From positions 496,378 through 560,377 of the forward strand of contig NZ_JADYWF010000001.1 of the NCBI RefSeq assembly GCF_015864945.1: a DNA stretch of 64,000 nt, written 5' to 3'. The translations under genes were made by a program, and so were the position numbers. Under the pieces are notes generated by a model, which had not been told where the DNA came from, made no database searches, and saw only the letters and a list, made by a program, of their open reading frames with translations. Source of the DNA: Salinibacterium sp. NG253. GTDB lineage: Bacteria > Actinomycetota > Actinomycetes > Actinomycetales > Microbacteriaceae. Shown one piece after another: positions 51,585 through 60,214 of this stretch; within the stretch, counting starts at the first letter, position 1; every line of letters starts with the position of its first letter.

Positions 51585-52853
51585 CTAGCCGCGGACTTGA
51601 CCGCTACCGCGCACAACCCACTTGGTACTCGTAAGTTCCGGCAACCCCATGGGGCCTCGAGCGTGCAGTTTTTGGGTCGAGATGCCCACCTCAGCACCAA
51701 AACCGAACTCAGCACCATCGGTGAAGCGAGTGGAGGCGTTGACCATGACCACCGCGGAATCCACTTCTGCGAGGAAGCGATCCGCATTCGCGAGATCGTT
51801 CGTGATGATCGATTCCGTGTGCTTCGTGGAGTAGGTGTCGATGTGTTCGATCGCAGCGTCGAGGTCGGCTACCACCCGCACCGCGACATCCAAACTCAAA
51901 TGCTCTACAGACCAGGCGTCGGCGTCAGCGATCTCCGCTGCGGGAAAGAGCTGCCGCGTGCGCTCATCCGCATGAATGGTGACGCCTGCCTCGGCCAACC
52001 GCGCCAGCACCGCAGGAATCAGTCGTTCAGCGGCGGCCTCGTGCACAAGGAGCGTCTCAAGCGCATTGCAGACGCTCGGTCGCTGTACCTTCGCGTTGTG
52101 CACGATTTCAACGGCGGTGGTTTCGTCGGCGGATTCATCTAAGAAGATGTGAACGATTCCTGCGCCAGTTTCAATGACGGGAACAGTCGACTCTGTGACG
52201 ACGGTCTGGATGAGCTGAGCACTGCCACGAGGAATGAGCACATCAACAAAGCCACGGGCTTGCATGAGCGCCTTCGCCCCTTCGCGACCAAACTCGTCGA
52301 CCGTTTGCACGGACGCCGGATCGATCCCGACGCTCGACAACGCTGACTGAATTACGTCAACGAGCACGCGGTTGGAGTCTTCAGCAGCTGAGCCTCCACG
52401 AAGGAGCACCGCGTTGCCACTCTTGAGCGCGAGGGCAGCGATATCAATCGTGACATTGGGCCGAGCTTCGTAGATCGCCCCGATGACGCCAAATGGAACT
52501 CGGGTCTGCGCTACAGAAAGGCCATTGGGCAAGACAGAGCCGCGCACTACGGTACCGACAGGATCAGCAAGCTCAACAATTTCGAGCACCGCGGCGGAAA
52601 GCTGGGCGATTCGTTCCGGAGTAAGCCGGAGGCGGTCTTGAAGCCCAACCGTCATCCCGGTGCTGCGACCACGCTCGAGGTCACGGCCGTTCGCTTCCAC
52701 GATGCGGTCGGCGTGAGCAACCACACCGGCGGCAATAGCTTCGAGCGCGGCATTCTTCTGCACCGTTGTCACGGTGGCAAGAGTGCGCGATGCTGCGCGT
52801 GCGGCGCGAAGTTTGTCGTCAATAGAGAGCGCGGTTGCGGCTGAATCACCCAT
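51585..52853 (-). CDS. proA: Glutamate-5-semialdehyde dehydrogenase (gamma-glutamyl phosphate reductase)
   Basis: Second enzyme of proline synthesis, NADPH dependent. The 422 aa aldehyde dehydrogenase-fold protein has the catalytic Cys in KVQRPSVCNALETLLVHE and the cofactor region GVIGAIYEARPNVTIDIAAL. It follows proB by 39 bases. Although it is in line with proB, TACACT lies exactly six bases before the ATG and no ribosome site is present, so it may also be made from its own leaderless transcript. Confidence 0.96.
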   Translation of the reverse strand: MGDSAATALSIDDKLRAARAASRTLATVTTVQKNAALEAIAAGVVAHADRIVEANGRDLERGRSTGMTVGLQDRLRLTPERIAQLSAAVLEIVELADPVGTVVRGSVLPNGLSVAQTRVPFGVIGAIYEARPNVTIDIAALALKSGNAVLLRGGSAAEDSNRVLVDVIQSALSSVGIDPASVQTVDEFGREGAKALMQARGFVDVLIPRGSAQLIQTVVTESTVPVIETGAGIVHIFLDESADETTAVEIVHNAKVQRPSVCNALETLLVHEAAAERLIPAVLARLAEAGVTIHADERTRQLFPAAEIADADAWSVEHLSLDVAVRVVADLDAAIEHIDTYSTKHTESIITNDLANADRFLAEVDSAVVMVNASTRFTDGAEFGFGAEVGISTQKLHARGPMGLPELTSTKWVVRGSGQVRG

Positions 52854-52892
52854 GATCAGAGTGTAGCGGCGCTCGGCAACTCCAATCGAACG

Positions 52893-53690
52893 TTACACAG
52901 CGGCGGGATCGGCCTCGAACCAGGTTCCGATCGACTCCCCCGCCAGAGCGGCAGCAACACTGCCTGTCTCGGCGAGCAATACCGGGATGCCAGCGGCCGC
53001 AGCATGCTTGGCAGCAGCGACCTTCGTTCCCGCGCCTCCGGTTCCGACCCCAGCCGCACCGATGTCGCCAAACGTGACATCGCTGAGGTCATTCGCAAAG
53101 GAGACAACATCTATGCGCTCAGCCCCTGGCTCAGACGGCGGCTTGGTATAGAGCGCGTCGATATCGGAAAGCAACACGAGCACGTCAGCACGCACCAAAA
53201 CAGAGACGAGGGCCGCAAGACGGTCGTTGTCACCGAAGCGGATCTCGTGGGTGGCGACAGTGTCGTTCTCGTTCACGATGGGCAAGATTTTCAGCCCCAG
53301 CAATCGTTCGAGCGCGCGCTGAGCATTGCTGTGGTGGGTGGGGTTTTCCATGTCCCCCGCCGTCAACAAGATTTGCGCAGCGACGACGCCGTAGCGGTCG
53401 AAGCTCTCTTGGTACCGGTAGATGAGAACGTTTTGGCCCACGGCAGCCGCGGCTTGCTGAGTCGCGAGGTCGGTGGGGCGAGCATCCAATTTCAAGAAAG
53501 GGATGCCGGTCGCGATCGCACCGGACGATACAAGAATGACTTCAGAACCAGTGGCATGAGCTGACACGAGAGCATCAACTAGAGCACCGATCTGGCCCAC
53601 GTTGGCACCGCTCACCGACGAAGAGCCGACTTTGACAACGATGCGGCGCGCACGAGGAATCTCGGCGCGCACGGTGGGCTTGTTAGTCAC
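52893..53690 (-). CDS. proB: Glutamate 5-kinase (lacking PUA domain)
   Basis: First enzyme of proline synthesis. The 265 aa protein contains the amino acid kinase fold: [58 protein letters not shown] and [20 protein letters not shown], cited in part. It ends at GTWFEAD without the C-terminal PUA domain of E. coli ProB. I chose the GTG at 53690 with GGAGG three bases upstream; the start overlaps the obgE stop by eight bases. The feedback site for proline lies in the kinase domain and is kept. Confidence 0.95.
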   Translation of the reverse strand: MTNKPTVRAEIPRARRIVVKVGSSSVSGANVGQIGALVDALVSAHATGSEVILVSSGAIATGIPFLKLDARPTDLATQQAAAAVGQNVLIYRYQESFDRYGVVAAQILLTAGDMENPTHHSNAQRALERLLGLKILPIVNENDTVATHEIRFGDNDRLAALVSVLVRADVLVLLSDIDALYTKPPSEPGAERIDVVSFANDLSDVTFGDIGAAGVGTGGAGTKVAAAKHAAAAGIPVLLAETGSVAAALAGESIGTWFEADPAAV

Positions 53691-55227
53691 GATCCTCCGG
53701 CTCATCGTCACGCTGAATAGCGAAACCTTCATCGTCTTGCCACACGCCAGCTTCGCGCTCACCCTCAAGCTCTGCACGGGCAGCAGCCTTGGCATCCATA
53801 CGCTCAAGATAGTTGCGGCGACGGCTGCGGTTGGTCTCGCGAGGGTTGTCGTCGAGTCGCGGGTCAGTACCACGCGGCGCAACAATCAATTCTGCGGCAG
53901 ACGACAATGTCGGCTCCCAGTCGAAGACAACGCCTCCGCCTGCACCGATAATGACGGTAGAACCGGGAACGGCGCCAGCCTTGAAGAGGTCGTCTTCGAC
54001 GCCGAGGCGTGCGAGGCGGTCGGCGAGGTAGCCCACCGCTTCTTCGTTAGCGAAGTCGGTCTGAGCAACCCAACGCTCAGGCTTCTCGCCCACCACGCGG
54101 TAGATGTTGCCGTAGGTGCCACCCTCGACCTTGACCGCGAAGTCTTTCGCGTTCACGGCGCGAGGACGCAAGACAATGCGTTCCTTGACGGGCTCAGAAA
54201 TGCGGGCTTCGCGGTCAGCGAGCACGAGTGCTGCCAGCGCGAAGGAAAGTTCACGGAGCCCGTGACGCGAGACTGCCGAAACTTCAAAGACGCGGTAGCC
54301 ACGCCCCTCAAGCTCAGTCTTGACCATGTCAGCGAGCTCATTGCCCTCAGGAACATCGACCTTGTTGAGAGCGATGATTTGTTCGCGCTCAAGGAGAGGC
54401 TTCTGCCCCTCGGGAACGGGATACGCCGCAAGCTCACCGAGAATGACATCGAGGTCAGTGATCGGGTCGCGGCCGGGCTCCAACGTTGCACAGTCGAGAA
54501 CGTGCAGCAGAGCAGTACAGCGCTCAACGTGGCGCAGGAACTCGAGGCCGAGCCCCTTGCCCTCGCTGGCACCTTCGATGAGACCGGGAACGTCAGCGAT
54601 CGTGTACCGAACCTCACCAGACTCCACCACACCGAGGTTGGGGTGCAGAGTAGTGAAGGGGTAGTCAGCAATCTTGGGCTTTGCGGCGCTCATAGCGGCG
54701 ATCAAGCTCGATTTGCCCGCAGAGGGGTAGCCCACGAGGGCAACATCAGCGACGGTCTTGAGTTCGAGGAAAATATCCCCCTCGGAACCGGGCGTGCCGA
54801 GAAGTGCAAAACCGGGAGCCTTGCGCTTAGTGGAAGACAGCGCGGCGTTGCCGAGTCCACCTTGACCACCGGGAGCAACGATCAGTCGCATTCCCGGGGC
54901 ATCCATGTCGATGAGTACTTCGCCTGAAGCATCACGGACGACGGTGCCAACCGGAACAGGAAGCAGCAGCTCTGCACCAGCGGTGCCAGCCTTGTGGTCA
55001 CCCTGACCGGGCTGACCGTGCTGAGACTTGCGGTGAGGTGAGCGGTGGTAGTTGAGAAGTGTCGTTACCTGCGGGTCACTGACGAGAACGATGTCCCCAC
55101 CGTCACCGCCCTTGCCACCATCGGGGCCGGCGAGAGGCTTGAACTTCTCGCGCTTGACCGAAACACAACCATTGCCACCATGGCCTGCTACGAGATGAAG
55201 GGTTACCTGGTCGACGAACGATGCCAC
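53683..55227 (-). CDS. obgE: GTPase ObgE/CgtA
   Basis: Ribosome-assembly GTPase, also linked to stringent response. The 514 aa protein has the glycine-rich Obg domain (1-158), the G domain (G1 [10 protein letters not shown]3 DVPGL, G4 NKVD) and the OCT domain (about 350-430) that is typical of Gram-positive Obg, plus a basic/acidic tail of about 60 residues. GTG start at 55227 with AGGAGG seven bases upstream. Lies 131 bases after rpmA, with a hairpin in between. Confidence 0.97.
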   Translation of the reverse strand: MASFVDQVTLHLVAGHGGNGCVSVKREKFKPLAGPDGGKGGDGGDIVLVSDPQVTTLLNYHRSPHRKSQHGQPGQGDHKAGTAGAELLLPVPVGTVVRDASGEVLIDMDAPGMRLIVAPGGQGGLGNAALSSTKRKAPGFALLGTPGSEGDIFLELKTVADVALVGYPSAGKSSLIAAMSAAKPKIADYPFTTLHPNLGVVESGEVRYTIADVPGLIEGASEGKGLGLEFLRHVERCTALLHVLDCATLEPGRDPITDLDVILGELAAYPVPEGQKPLLEREQIIALNKVDVPEGNELADMVKTELEGRGYRVFEVSAVSRHGLRELSFALAALVLADREARISEPVKERIVLRPRAVNAKDFAVKVEGGTYGNIYRVVGEKPERWVAQTDFANEEAVGYLADRLARLGVEDDLFKAGAVPGSTVIIGAGGGVVFDWEPTLSSAAELIVAPRGTDPRLDDNPRETNRSRRRNYLERMDAKAAARAELEGEREAGVWQDDEGFAIQRDDEPEDRD

Positions 55228-55283
55228 AATGGTTCCTCCTGTTCTCGTGAGCTAATGACTGGCCTGTAGTGCCATCTTAAATG

Positions 55284-55312
55284 GCGAGAGCGAGCCGAAG
55301 CTCGCTCTTCGC
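55284..55312 (-). terminator. Intercistronic hairpin between rpmA and obgE
   Basis: AGAGCGAGC with a TTCG loop (minus strand) pairing to GCTCGCTCT, extended by GCGA/CGC pairs. No T-run follows, so partial termination or an RNA processing/stability site is more likely than a full stop. Confidence 0.5.
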
Positions 55313-55358
55313 TGTAACGCGTGCCTGCAAGCAGGCTGCGTGGAAATGCCGCGGAAAG

Positions 55359-55610
55359 TTACGCGGAAACGATGTTGACGACCTTGCGGCCGCCCTTTGC
55401 GCCGAACTGAACTGCGCCCGGTGCGAGAGCGAACAGTGTGTCGTCGCCGCCACGGCCGACGTTAACGCCGGGGTGGAAGTGAGTGCCACGCTGGCGAACG
55501 ATGATTTCGCCGGCGAGAACCTCTTGGCCACCGAAGCGCTTTACGCCGAGGCGCTGAGCGTTGGAATCGCGGCCGTTACGGGTGGAGCTTGCGCCCTTTT
55601 TATGTGCCAT
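55359..55610 (-). CDS. rpmA: 50S ribosomal protein L27
   Basis: L27 lies near the peptidyl transferase centre. The 83 aa protein starts [20 protein letters not shown] directly after Met, as in Actinobacteria without the N-terminal extension cleaved in Firmicutes, and contains the conserved [22 protein letters not shown]. It follows rplU by 31 bases. Confidence 0.98.
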   Translation of the reverse strand: MAHKKGASSTRNGRDSNAQRLGVKRFGGQEVLAGEIIVRQRGTHFHPGVNVGRGGDDTLFALAPGAVQFGAKGGRKVVNIVSA

Positions 55611-55641
55611 CTGTCTAGAAGTCCTTTACGTCCGTCAGCAG

Positions 55642-55950
55642 TTACTTGATGCTGGTGATCTTGATACGGGTCAGTTCTTGACGGTGACCCTGGCGAACCT
55701 TGTAGCCGGTCTTGTTCTTGAACTTCTGGATAACGATCTTGGGACCGCGCTCATCGTTCAATACCTCGGCAACGACCTTGATCTTCTCAAGCGCCTTGGC
55801 GTCGTGAGTGATCTTGTCGCCGTCAACGAACAGAACTGGAGCGAGCTCAACATTGCCGTTCTTGTCGGCTGCGATGCGGTCGAGAACGACAATCGTGCCG
55901 ACCTCTACCTTCTCCTGCCGCCCACCGGCGCGCACAACTGCGTAAACCAC
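55642..55950 (-). CDS. rplU: 50S ribosomal protein L21
   Basis: The 102 aa L21 protein starts [20 protein letters not shown] and ends with the family tail [21 protein letters not shown], cited in part. First gene of rplU-rpmA-obgE. Two promoter-like sites lie 90 and 246 bases upstream of the ATG. Confidence 0.98.
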   Translation of the reverse strand: MVYAVVRAGGRQEKVEVGTIVVLDRIAADKNGNVELAPVLFVDGDKITHDAKALEKIKVVAEVLNDERGPKIVIQKFKNKTGYKVRQGHRQELTRIKITSIK

Positions 55951-56039
55951 TTTTGACCCTTACTTAACGATTGAATAGCTAGAACTACTGAAGCTTGTGG
56001 CGAATTCTGCGGGCTTTGCCCAGCACACGCCAAGGATCA

Positions 56040-56069
56040 ACAATACTCGACGTGGGCACTCCCGGTCAA
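56040..56069 (-). promoter_or_regulatory. Proximal rplU promoter
   Basis: TTGACC (56069-56064), 18-base spacer, TATTGT (56045-56040). Predicted start near 56033 gives an 83-base leader. Both boxes match the housekeeping sigma pattern. Confidence 0.78.
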
Positions 56070-56195
56070 ACGACACGCTGCAGTAGCTTTCGACTGAATC
56101 AATCATGATCTTGACCCGACGAAAACGAGAACGTGTACACCAACATTGGTCACGATCTCAACGATCGGAACCACAACTCGGGTGCAGCAGAGTCC

Positions 56196-56225
56196 ATAGT
56201 ACGTTGCGAACGGGCATTGGGTCAA
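56196..56225 (-). promoter_or_regulatory. Distal rplU promoter
   Basis: TTGACC (56225-56220), 18-base spacer, TACTAT (56201-56196). It repeats the -35 and the spacer length of the proximal promoter 156 bases downstream. Together they fill most of the 315-base gap between rplU and the DUF4031 gene, in which I see no other gene. Confidence 0.75.
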
Positions 56226-56265
56226 AACCTCCCCCCAGCGATTCGCCGTCAATTAGGCTCGCAGC

Positions 56266-56538
56266 ATGACCGTGTTGATCGACCAGCCAATTTGGCCAGC
56301 CCATGACACGGTGTGGGCGCACATCGTCAGCGATGTGTCTCTCGAGGAATTACACGAGTTTGCGAGCAGGGCAGGCATCCCCCGCCGCGGATTTGACCTC
56401 GACCACTACGACGTCCCCGCCCGCATGTGGACTGAACTTGTCAGCCTCGGAGCGGAACCCGTTGGCGTGCGCGAGTTCGTGCGCAGACTCGAAGCGAGCG
56501 GGCTGCGCGTCGCTCAACGCGACCGCCCAGCGAAGTAA
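56266..56538 (+). CDS. DUF4031 domain protein
   Basis: A 90 aa protein matching DUF4031: starts TVLIDQPIWPAHDTVWAHIVSD and has ELHEFASRAGIPRRGFDLDHYDVPA, cited in part, common in Actinobacteria. It has conserved His/Asp residues that could bind metal, but no known activity. TAGGCT lies exactly six bases before the ATG, without a ribosome site. Convergent with the ACT protein gene. Confidence 0.88.
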   Translation: MTVLIDQPIWPAHDTVWAHIVSDVSLEELHEFASRAGIPRRGFDLDHYDVPARMWTELVSLGAEPVGVREFVRRLEASGLRVAQRDRPAK

Positions 56539-56581
56539 CCAACGCACGCCTGAGGCGCACGTTAGGCGATGTGCAGCCTGA

Positions 56582-56983
56582 CTAACGAGCGGACGCCTGC
56601 AGGCCGCGTAGCGCCGCCAGAGCGGCATCCGTGGACTCGACAGAGACGAAGATGTGGTCATGGTGATGGCCAGCGATCACATTGCAGCTGATCTGAACAT
56701 CACCGAGCGCCTGCGCGAACGCCGCCGTGAGGCCAACGGCCTCTAGGGCAGACGTGACAGTGAGAGTGATCCACGACGAGCGGAACTCGTGGGCGATGCC
56801 CTGGCGCAGAGCATCCGACTCGGTCATCACCACGGAAAGTCCCTCAGGCTCCTGCATCAATGCCACGATCGACGACGCATCAACCTCCGCAAGCGAATCC
56901 ACCGTCGCGAAGACGAACACGCCCTCATTGAGATGGGGCTCCATCGAAGCAAGCAACTCGTTGAGGTCAGAAATCGCTGTCAT
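56582..56983 (-). CDS. ACT domain protein
   Basis: A 133 aa protein with two tandem ACT-like halves; DGVF-type GVFVFATVDSLAEVDASSIVALMQ and the second ITLTVTSALEAVGLTAAFAQAL with CNVIAGHHHDHIFVSVE match the ACT_7 family (DUF2241-related). ACT domains usually bind amino acids. No partner domain is present. The TAG stop codon of the gene upstream forms the first three bases of TAGGTT, which lies six bases before this ATG. Confidence 0.82.
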   Translation of the reverse strand: MTAISDLNELLASMEPHLNEGVFVFATVDSLAEVDASSIVALMQEPEGLSVVMTESDALRQGIAHEFRSSWITLTVTSALEAVGLTAAFAQALGDVQISCNVIAGHHHDHIFVSVESTDAALAALRGLQASAR

Positions 56984-56992
56984 AAAGCGAAC

Positions 56993-58396
56993 CTAGCGCC
57001 ACACGAGGCCGAAGCCCTCAACACTGCGCGTCACCGCTCCGGTCGCAATCTCCACCAGATAGGTCGTAACGCTCTGCGGCCGTGGATTCATCACATACTC
57101 ATCAGAGTCAAAGTTCGACACGTTGGGCTGCACTTCCACCGCTACAAACTGATTGTTCGGCGATACGTGGAAATCCAGAATCGCGCCCTTGTCATCGACC
57201 GTTTGGTACAGGATGCGCGAAACTTCGCCATCGTCGTAAGCGAGCACACTGCTAAATGAACCACCGTCGGAGCTAACCAACACCATCTTGGCCACAAGGT
57301 TTCCCGCCGCATCCGCATCCGTTTGACCCAAGAAAGGCTGCTCGCCATCGATGGGCGAGGGATTCAGGCGCAACTCTTCGCCGTCAACCAACGCGACTGA
57401 CGCGCTGCCCCGCGCGTCAACGACCACCACGGTCGAACCGTCGGCAGACACTCGGTCAAACTCAAAGTAGCCGCCAAGAGGAACGACCAAACCAGATGTC
57501 GTATCAACCCGCACCAGTGTGCTCTCCGTCGTGAGCGCCACAATCGTGGTGGTGCCAGGCACGAACTGCCAGCCCACAACGCGCATGGGCTCGCCGTCCA
57601 AGCCAGTGACGGCAACGACATCTCGCCCCCGATTAACGTCCAGCGTGTACAACGTGTGCGAAACCGTGGGGATAGGACCAGGGTCGAGACTCGAAATGGT
57701 GAATCCGAGGAGTGAACTAGAGCGAGCGGCATCCAGATCGGCGACCTCGCCAACTTCGGGAAGCAACACCTGTTCGGTAACGCCCGTGTCAGGGTTCACC
57801 AGCGTGAGCGTACCCGTGCGGTCAGCGGCGGCCGTACTAACAGCGAACACATCGCCCACTGGAACGAATTCTTCGATGCCTTCGCCCGAGTACACAACAG
57901 TGCGCTCTTGCGAGCTCATCCCGGTCTCAACAATCTCGTCGTTCGGCTCGCCGCGGTCGAGATAGTAGAGCGTCGGCTCAGCAGTGGTGAACGAATAAGT
58001 CAGAGTCGACTCAGAGCCACCAGATGGGCTCACGACGCCCTCAACCGACACCGTGTATTCAGTGTTGTAGTCCAGCGCCTCCGAAAATTGCACAGAAATC
58101 AGATCGCCATCGCTCGACACCGTGGCAGCGACCGCCGGATCCACCGAGACTGCGCCGGCATCCACCGCTGCGAGAGTCTGGTTCGCAAAAAGACGCAACG
58201 TTTGATCTGACGACGACACCACCGCATCCGCATCGACTTGCGCGCTCGACAATTTGGGCCCCTGCAGGTAACCGAGTGCCAAGAACACGCCGCAGAGGAC
58301 AAGCAGAACGCCTACCGTCAGCGCGAACGTGCGCCGGAACGAGCGGATGCTGTGCTCCCCCTCCGGAGGACGCGGACTAATAGAGATAGGGCTCAC
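56993..58396 (-). CDS. Membrane-anchored protein with Ig-like and WD/propeller-like region
   Basis: A 467 aa surface protein: short cytosolic N-terminus, one membrane helix (FALTVGVLLVLCGVFLALGY), an Ig-like Big_5 domain (about 55-145, with VQFSEALDYNTEYTVSVEGVV and YSFTTAEP), then about 300 residues of repeated beta-strands typical of a propeller (LDVNRGRDVVAVTGLDGEPM, TIVALTTESTLVRVDTTSGL, cited in part). The start GTG at 58396 overlaps the end of the preceding gene by 20 bases. Role unknown; gene order suggests a link with the permease pair. Confidence 0.72.
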   Translation of the reverse strand: MSPISISPRPPEGEHSIRSFRRTFALTVGVLLVLCGVFLALGYLQGPKLSSAQVDADAVVSSSDQTLRLFANQTLAAVDAGAVSVDPAVAATVSSDGDLISVQFSEALDYNTEYTVSVEGVVSPSGGSESTLTYSFTTAEPTLYYLDRGEPNDEIVETGMSSQERTVVYSGEGIEEFVPVGDVFAVSTAAADRTGTLTLVNPDTGVTEQVLLPEVGEVADLDAARSSSLLGFTISSLDPGPIPTVSHTLYTLDVNRGRDVVAVTGLDGEPMRVVGWQFVPGTTTIVALTTESTLVRVDTTSGLVVPLGGYFEFDRVSADGSTVVVVDARGSASVALVDGEELRLNPSPIDGEQPFLGQTDADAAGNLVAKMVLVSSDGGSFSSVLAYDDGEVSRILYQTVDDKGAILDFHVSPNNQFVAVEVQPNVSNFDSDEYVMNPRPQSVTTYLVEIATGAVTRSVEGFGLVWR

Positions 58397-59126
58397 TCGG
58401 CCGCTCAACTCCCGTCATGGTCTCCGGAACGAGCACGAGCGGCAGATCGCTGCGCGAACTCGGGTTGACCTCAAACGAACCGGTGATCTCTACCCACGCA
58501 TCAACCTCAAAGTCGTTCGCCCAGTCCGGGGCGTAGACGGCGAGACCTGTGGGCTGCGCGTCGACCGCGCAGCACGTGACTGTGAAGCGCGACAGATAGA
58601 AAATATTGGCGGGATCGTCTTCGCTGGCCGTGATGAAGCCCACGACATCCGCCGTCTTATTGGAGTAGAAGCTCGGGTCGCTGGTCTGACGCAACAGCGA
58701 GGACCAATCGACGACCGTGAAACTTGCGATCAATTCGTCGTCGGCGTTCTCGACCTCATCGACGTTCTGGCTATCACTGCCCACCGTTGAGCCCACAATA
58801 TCGCGCTGACTTGCCGTGGCACTCGACAGCGTTGTGGGGGGCACGAGAACTAGAGAGAGTGCGACAGCACCAGAAAGAAGCAGAGCTACTCCCCCGACAA
58901 CCCGCGACCACCCGCGCGGAGCCACCGCCTCTTCGGTGTTCGCCGGACGGATCGCAAGGCTCAGCACGCCCATCACGAGCGCGAGAGCCGCCATCACGAC
59001 CGTGAACACCACATAGCGGGGGTGAATGTAAAGAACGAGCTGCTGGGTCGCCCCGAGCCAGACCGTGGCGCTCACAGCGACGAGAATCAGGATGACGCCC
59101 CACCAGCGTTGGAGGCTAGACCACAT
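58377..59126 (-). CDS. TIGR03943 family protein (DUF1980, permease subunit-like)
   Basis: A 249 aa protein of the TIGR03943 family. Two to four N-terminal helices (VILILVAVSATVWLGATQQL, VVFTVVMAALALVMGVLSLA, cited in part, and one more) precede a soluble domain with FTVTCCAVDAQPTGLAVYAPD, the conserved CC motif of the family. B. subtilis YcgQ is a member and is regulated by Zur together with its permease YcgR. ATG overlaps the permease stop by 11 bases. Zinc or another metal is a plausible but unproven substrate. Confidence 0.85.
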   Translation of the reverse strand: MWSSLQRWWGVILILVAVSATVWLGATQQLVLYIHPRYVVFTVVMAALALVMGVLSLAIRPANTEEAVAPRGWSRVVGGVALLLSGAVALSLVLVPPTTLSSATASQRDIVGSTVGSDSQNVDEVENADDELIASFTVVDWSSLLRQTSDPSFYSNKTADVVGFITASEDDPANIFYLSRFTVTCCAVDAQPTGLAVYAPDWANDFEVDAWVEITGSFEVNPSSRSDLPLVLVPETMTGVERPSEPYLY

Positions 59127-60165
59127 AGTTGATCACCAATCCGATAAAGGCACTCATCAGGGCGACGACCAGCGATAGCTGCAGCAGCACCTTGGCCGTA
59201 AAGGTAGTGCGCATAATGGCCAGCATCTTGATGTCGATGATCGGACCGAACACCAGGAACGTCACGATCGAACCCGGCATGAACGTGCTCGCAAAGGGCA
59301 AGATAAAGAATGCGTCGACGCTGGAGCAGACCGAGATCACGAATGCCAGCGCCATCATTGCGAGAATCGACCAGAGCGGATTGCTGCCCAGTGTGACCAG
59401 CACATCTCGCGGAACCGCCACTTGGATTGCGCCAGCGATAAGGGAGCCGATAAACACAGCGGGCATGAGCACGCTGGATTCGCGCATGAAGATGTCGAGG
59501 CTCTTCTCGGTACGCGACTGCCGAGGACCGTGAGAACCCACTGCACACTGCTGAGCGAAACGACCAGTGAGAATGGCGTTGGGCTGCGGGTGCAAGCTGA
59601 ACAGCCAACCCACGATGTTGGCGATTGCAAGGCCACCAAGAATTCGCCCCACGAGGATGCCGTCATCAAAGCCAAACGCCTGATGGGTCGTCACAATCGT
59701 GATCGGGTTGATAATCGGAGCCGCTAACAGGAACGTCATCGACTCGGGCACCGAGAAGCCCTTGAGAATTAGCCCGCGAGCCAAGGGCACGTTGCCGCAT
59801 TCACACACGGGCAGCGCAATACCGAATAGCGAGATTGCGGCCCGACGCAACACCGGACTCTGCGGCAAATACCGCATCAGCAGGTCATCCGGAAGCCACG
59901 CCTGCACCACGATTGACAACAGGATGCCGAGCACAACGAACGGCAGCGACTCGATGATGACACTGGTCGCCAACGTCAGAAGGTCTGCGGTGAGACCGGG
60001 AACTCCGACGGACTCTAGCTCGCCCGTGTACGCCCGAAGCGCGAAGATTGCCGCGACACCAATCGTGCCGAATGCCAACCACAACCAACGGTTTCGTGAC
60101 CGGCGAGGTCGATGATCATGCTGATGATGGTGATCATCGACACTCGCTGGCACGGTTGTGGTCAC
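59116..60165 (-). CDS. Permease (DUF318/YraQ family)
   Basis: A 349 aa membrane protein with eight to nine helices. The CECGNVPLARGLILKGFSVPESMTFLLAAPIINPITI motif, cited here as CECGNVPLARGL and APIINPITI, is the family hallmark, and the second half has SVDAFFILPFASTFMPGSIV. The N-terminus is His-rich (VDDHHHQHDHRPRRSRNR), as in metal transporters. Partner of the TIGR03943 gene. TAAGGT lies exactly six bases before the GTG, so the operon begins leaderless. I found no clear Zur box. Confidence 0.86.
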   Translation of the reverse strand: MTTTVPASVDDHHHQHDHRPRRSRNRWLWLAFGTIGVAAIFALRAYTGELESVGVPGLTADLLTLATSVIIESLPFVVLGILLSIVVQAWLPDDLLMRYLPQSPVLRRAAISLFGIALPVCECGNVPLARGLILKGFSVPESMTFLLAAPIINPITIVTTHQAFGFDDGILVGRILGGLAIANIVGWLFSLHPQPNAILTGRFAQQCAVGSHGPRQSRTEKSLDIFMRESSVLMPAVFIGSLIAGAIQVAVPRDVLVTLGSNPLWSILAMMALAFVISVCSSVDAFFILPFASTFMPGSIVTFLVFGPIIDIKMLAIMRTTFTAKVLLQLSLVVALMSAFIGLVINYVV

Positions 60166-60214
60166 AAGTAAACCTTACAAAGTTGAAACTCGAAAAGTAC
60201 CGAGTGCCGCAGTG

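Noticed and set aside
53602-54927. 441-codon plus-strand frame antisense to obgE
   Set aside because: Shadow of obgE; a leaderless or Shine-Dalgarno start is lacking.
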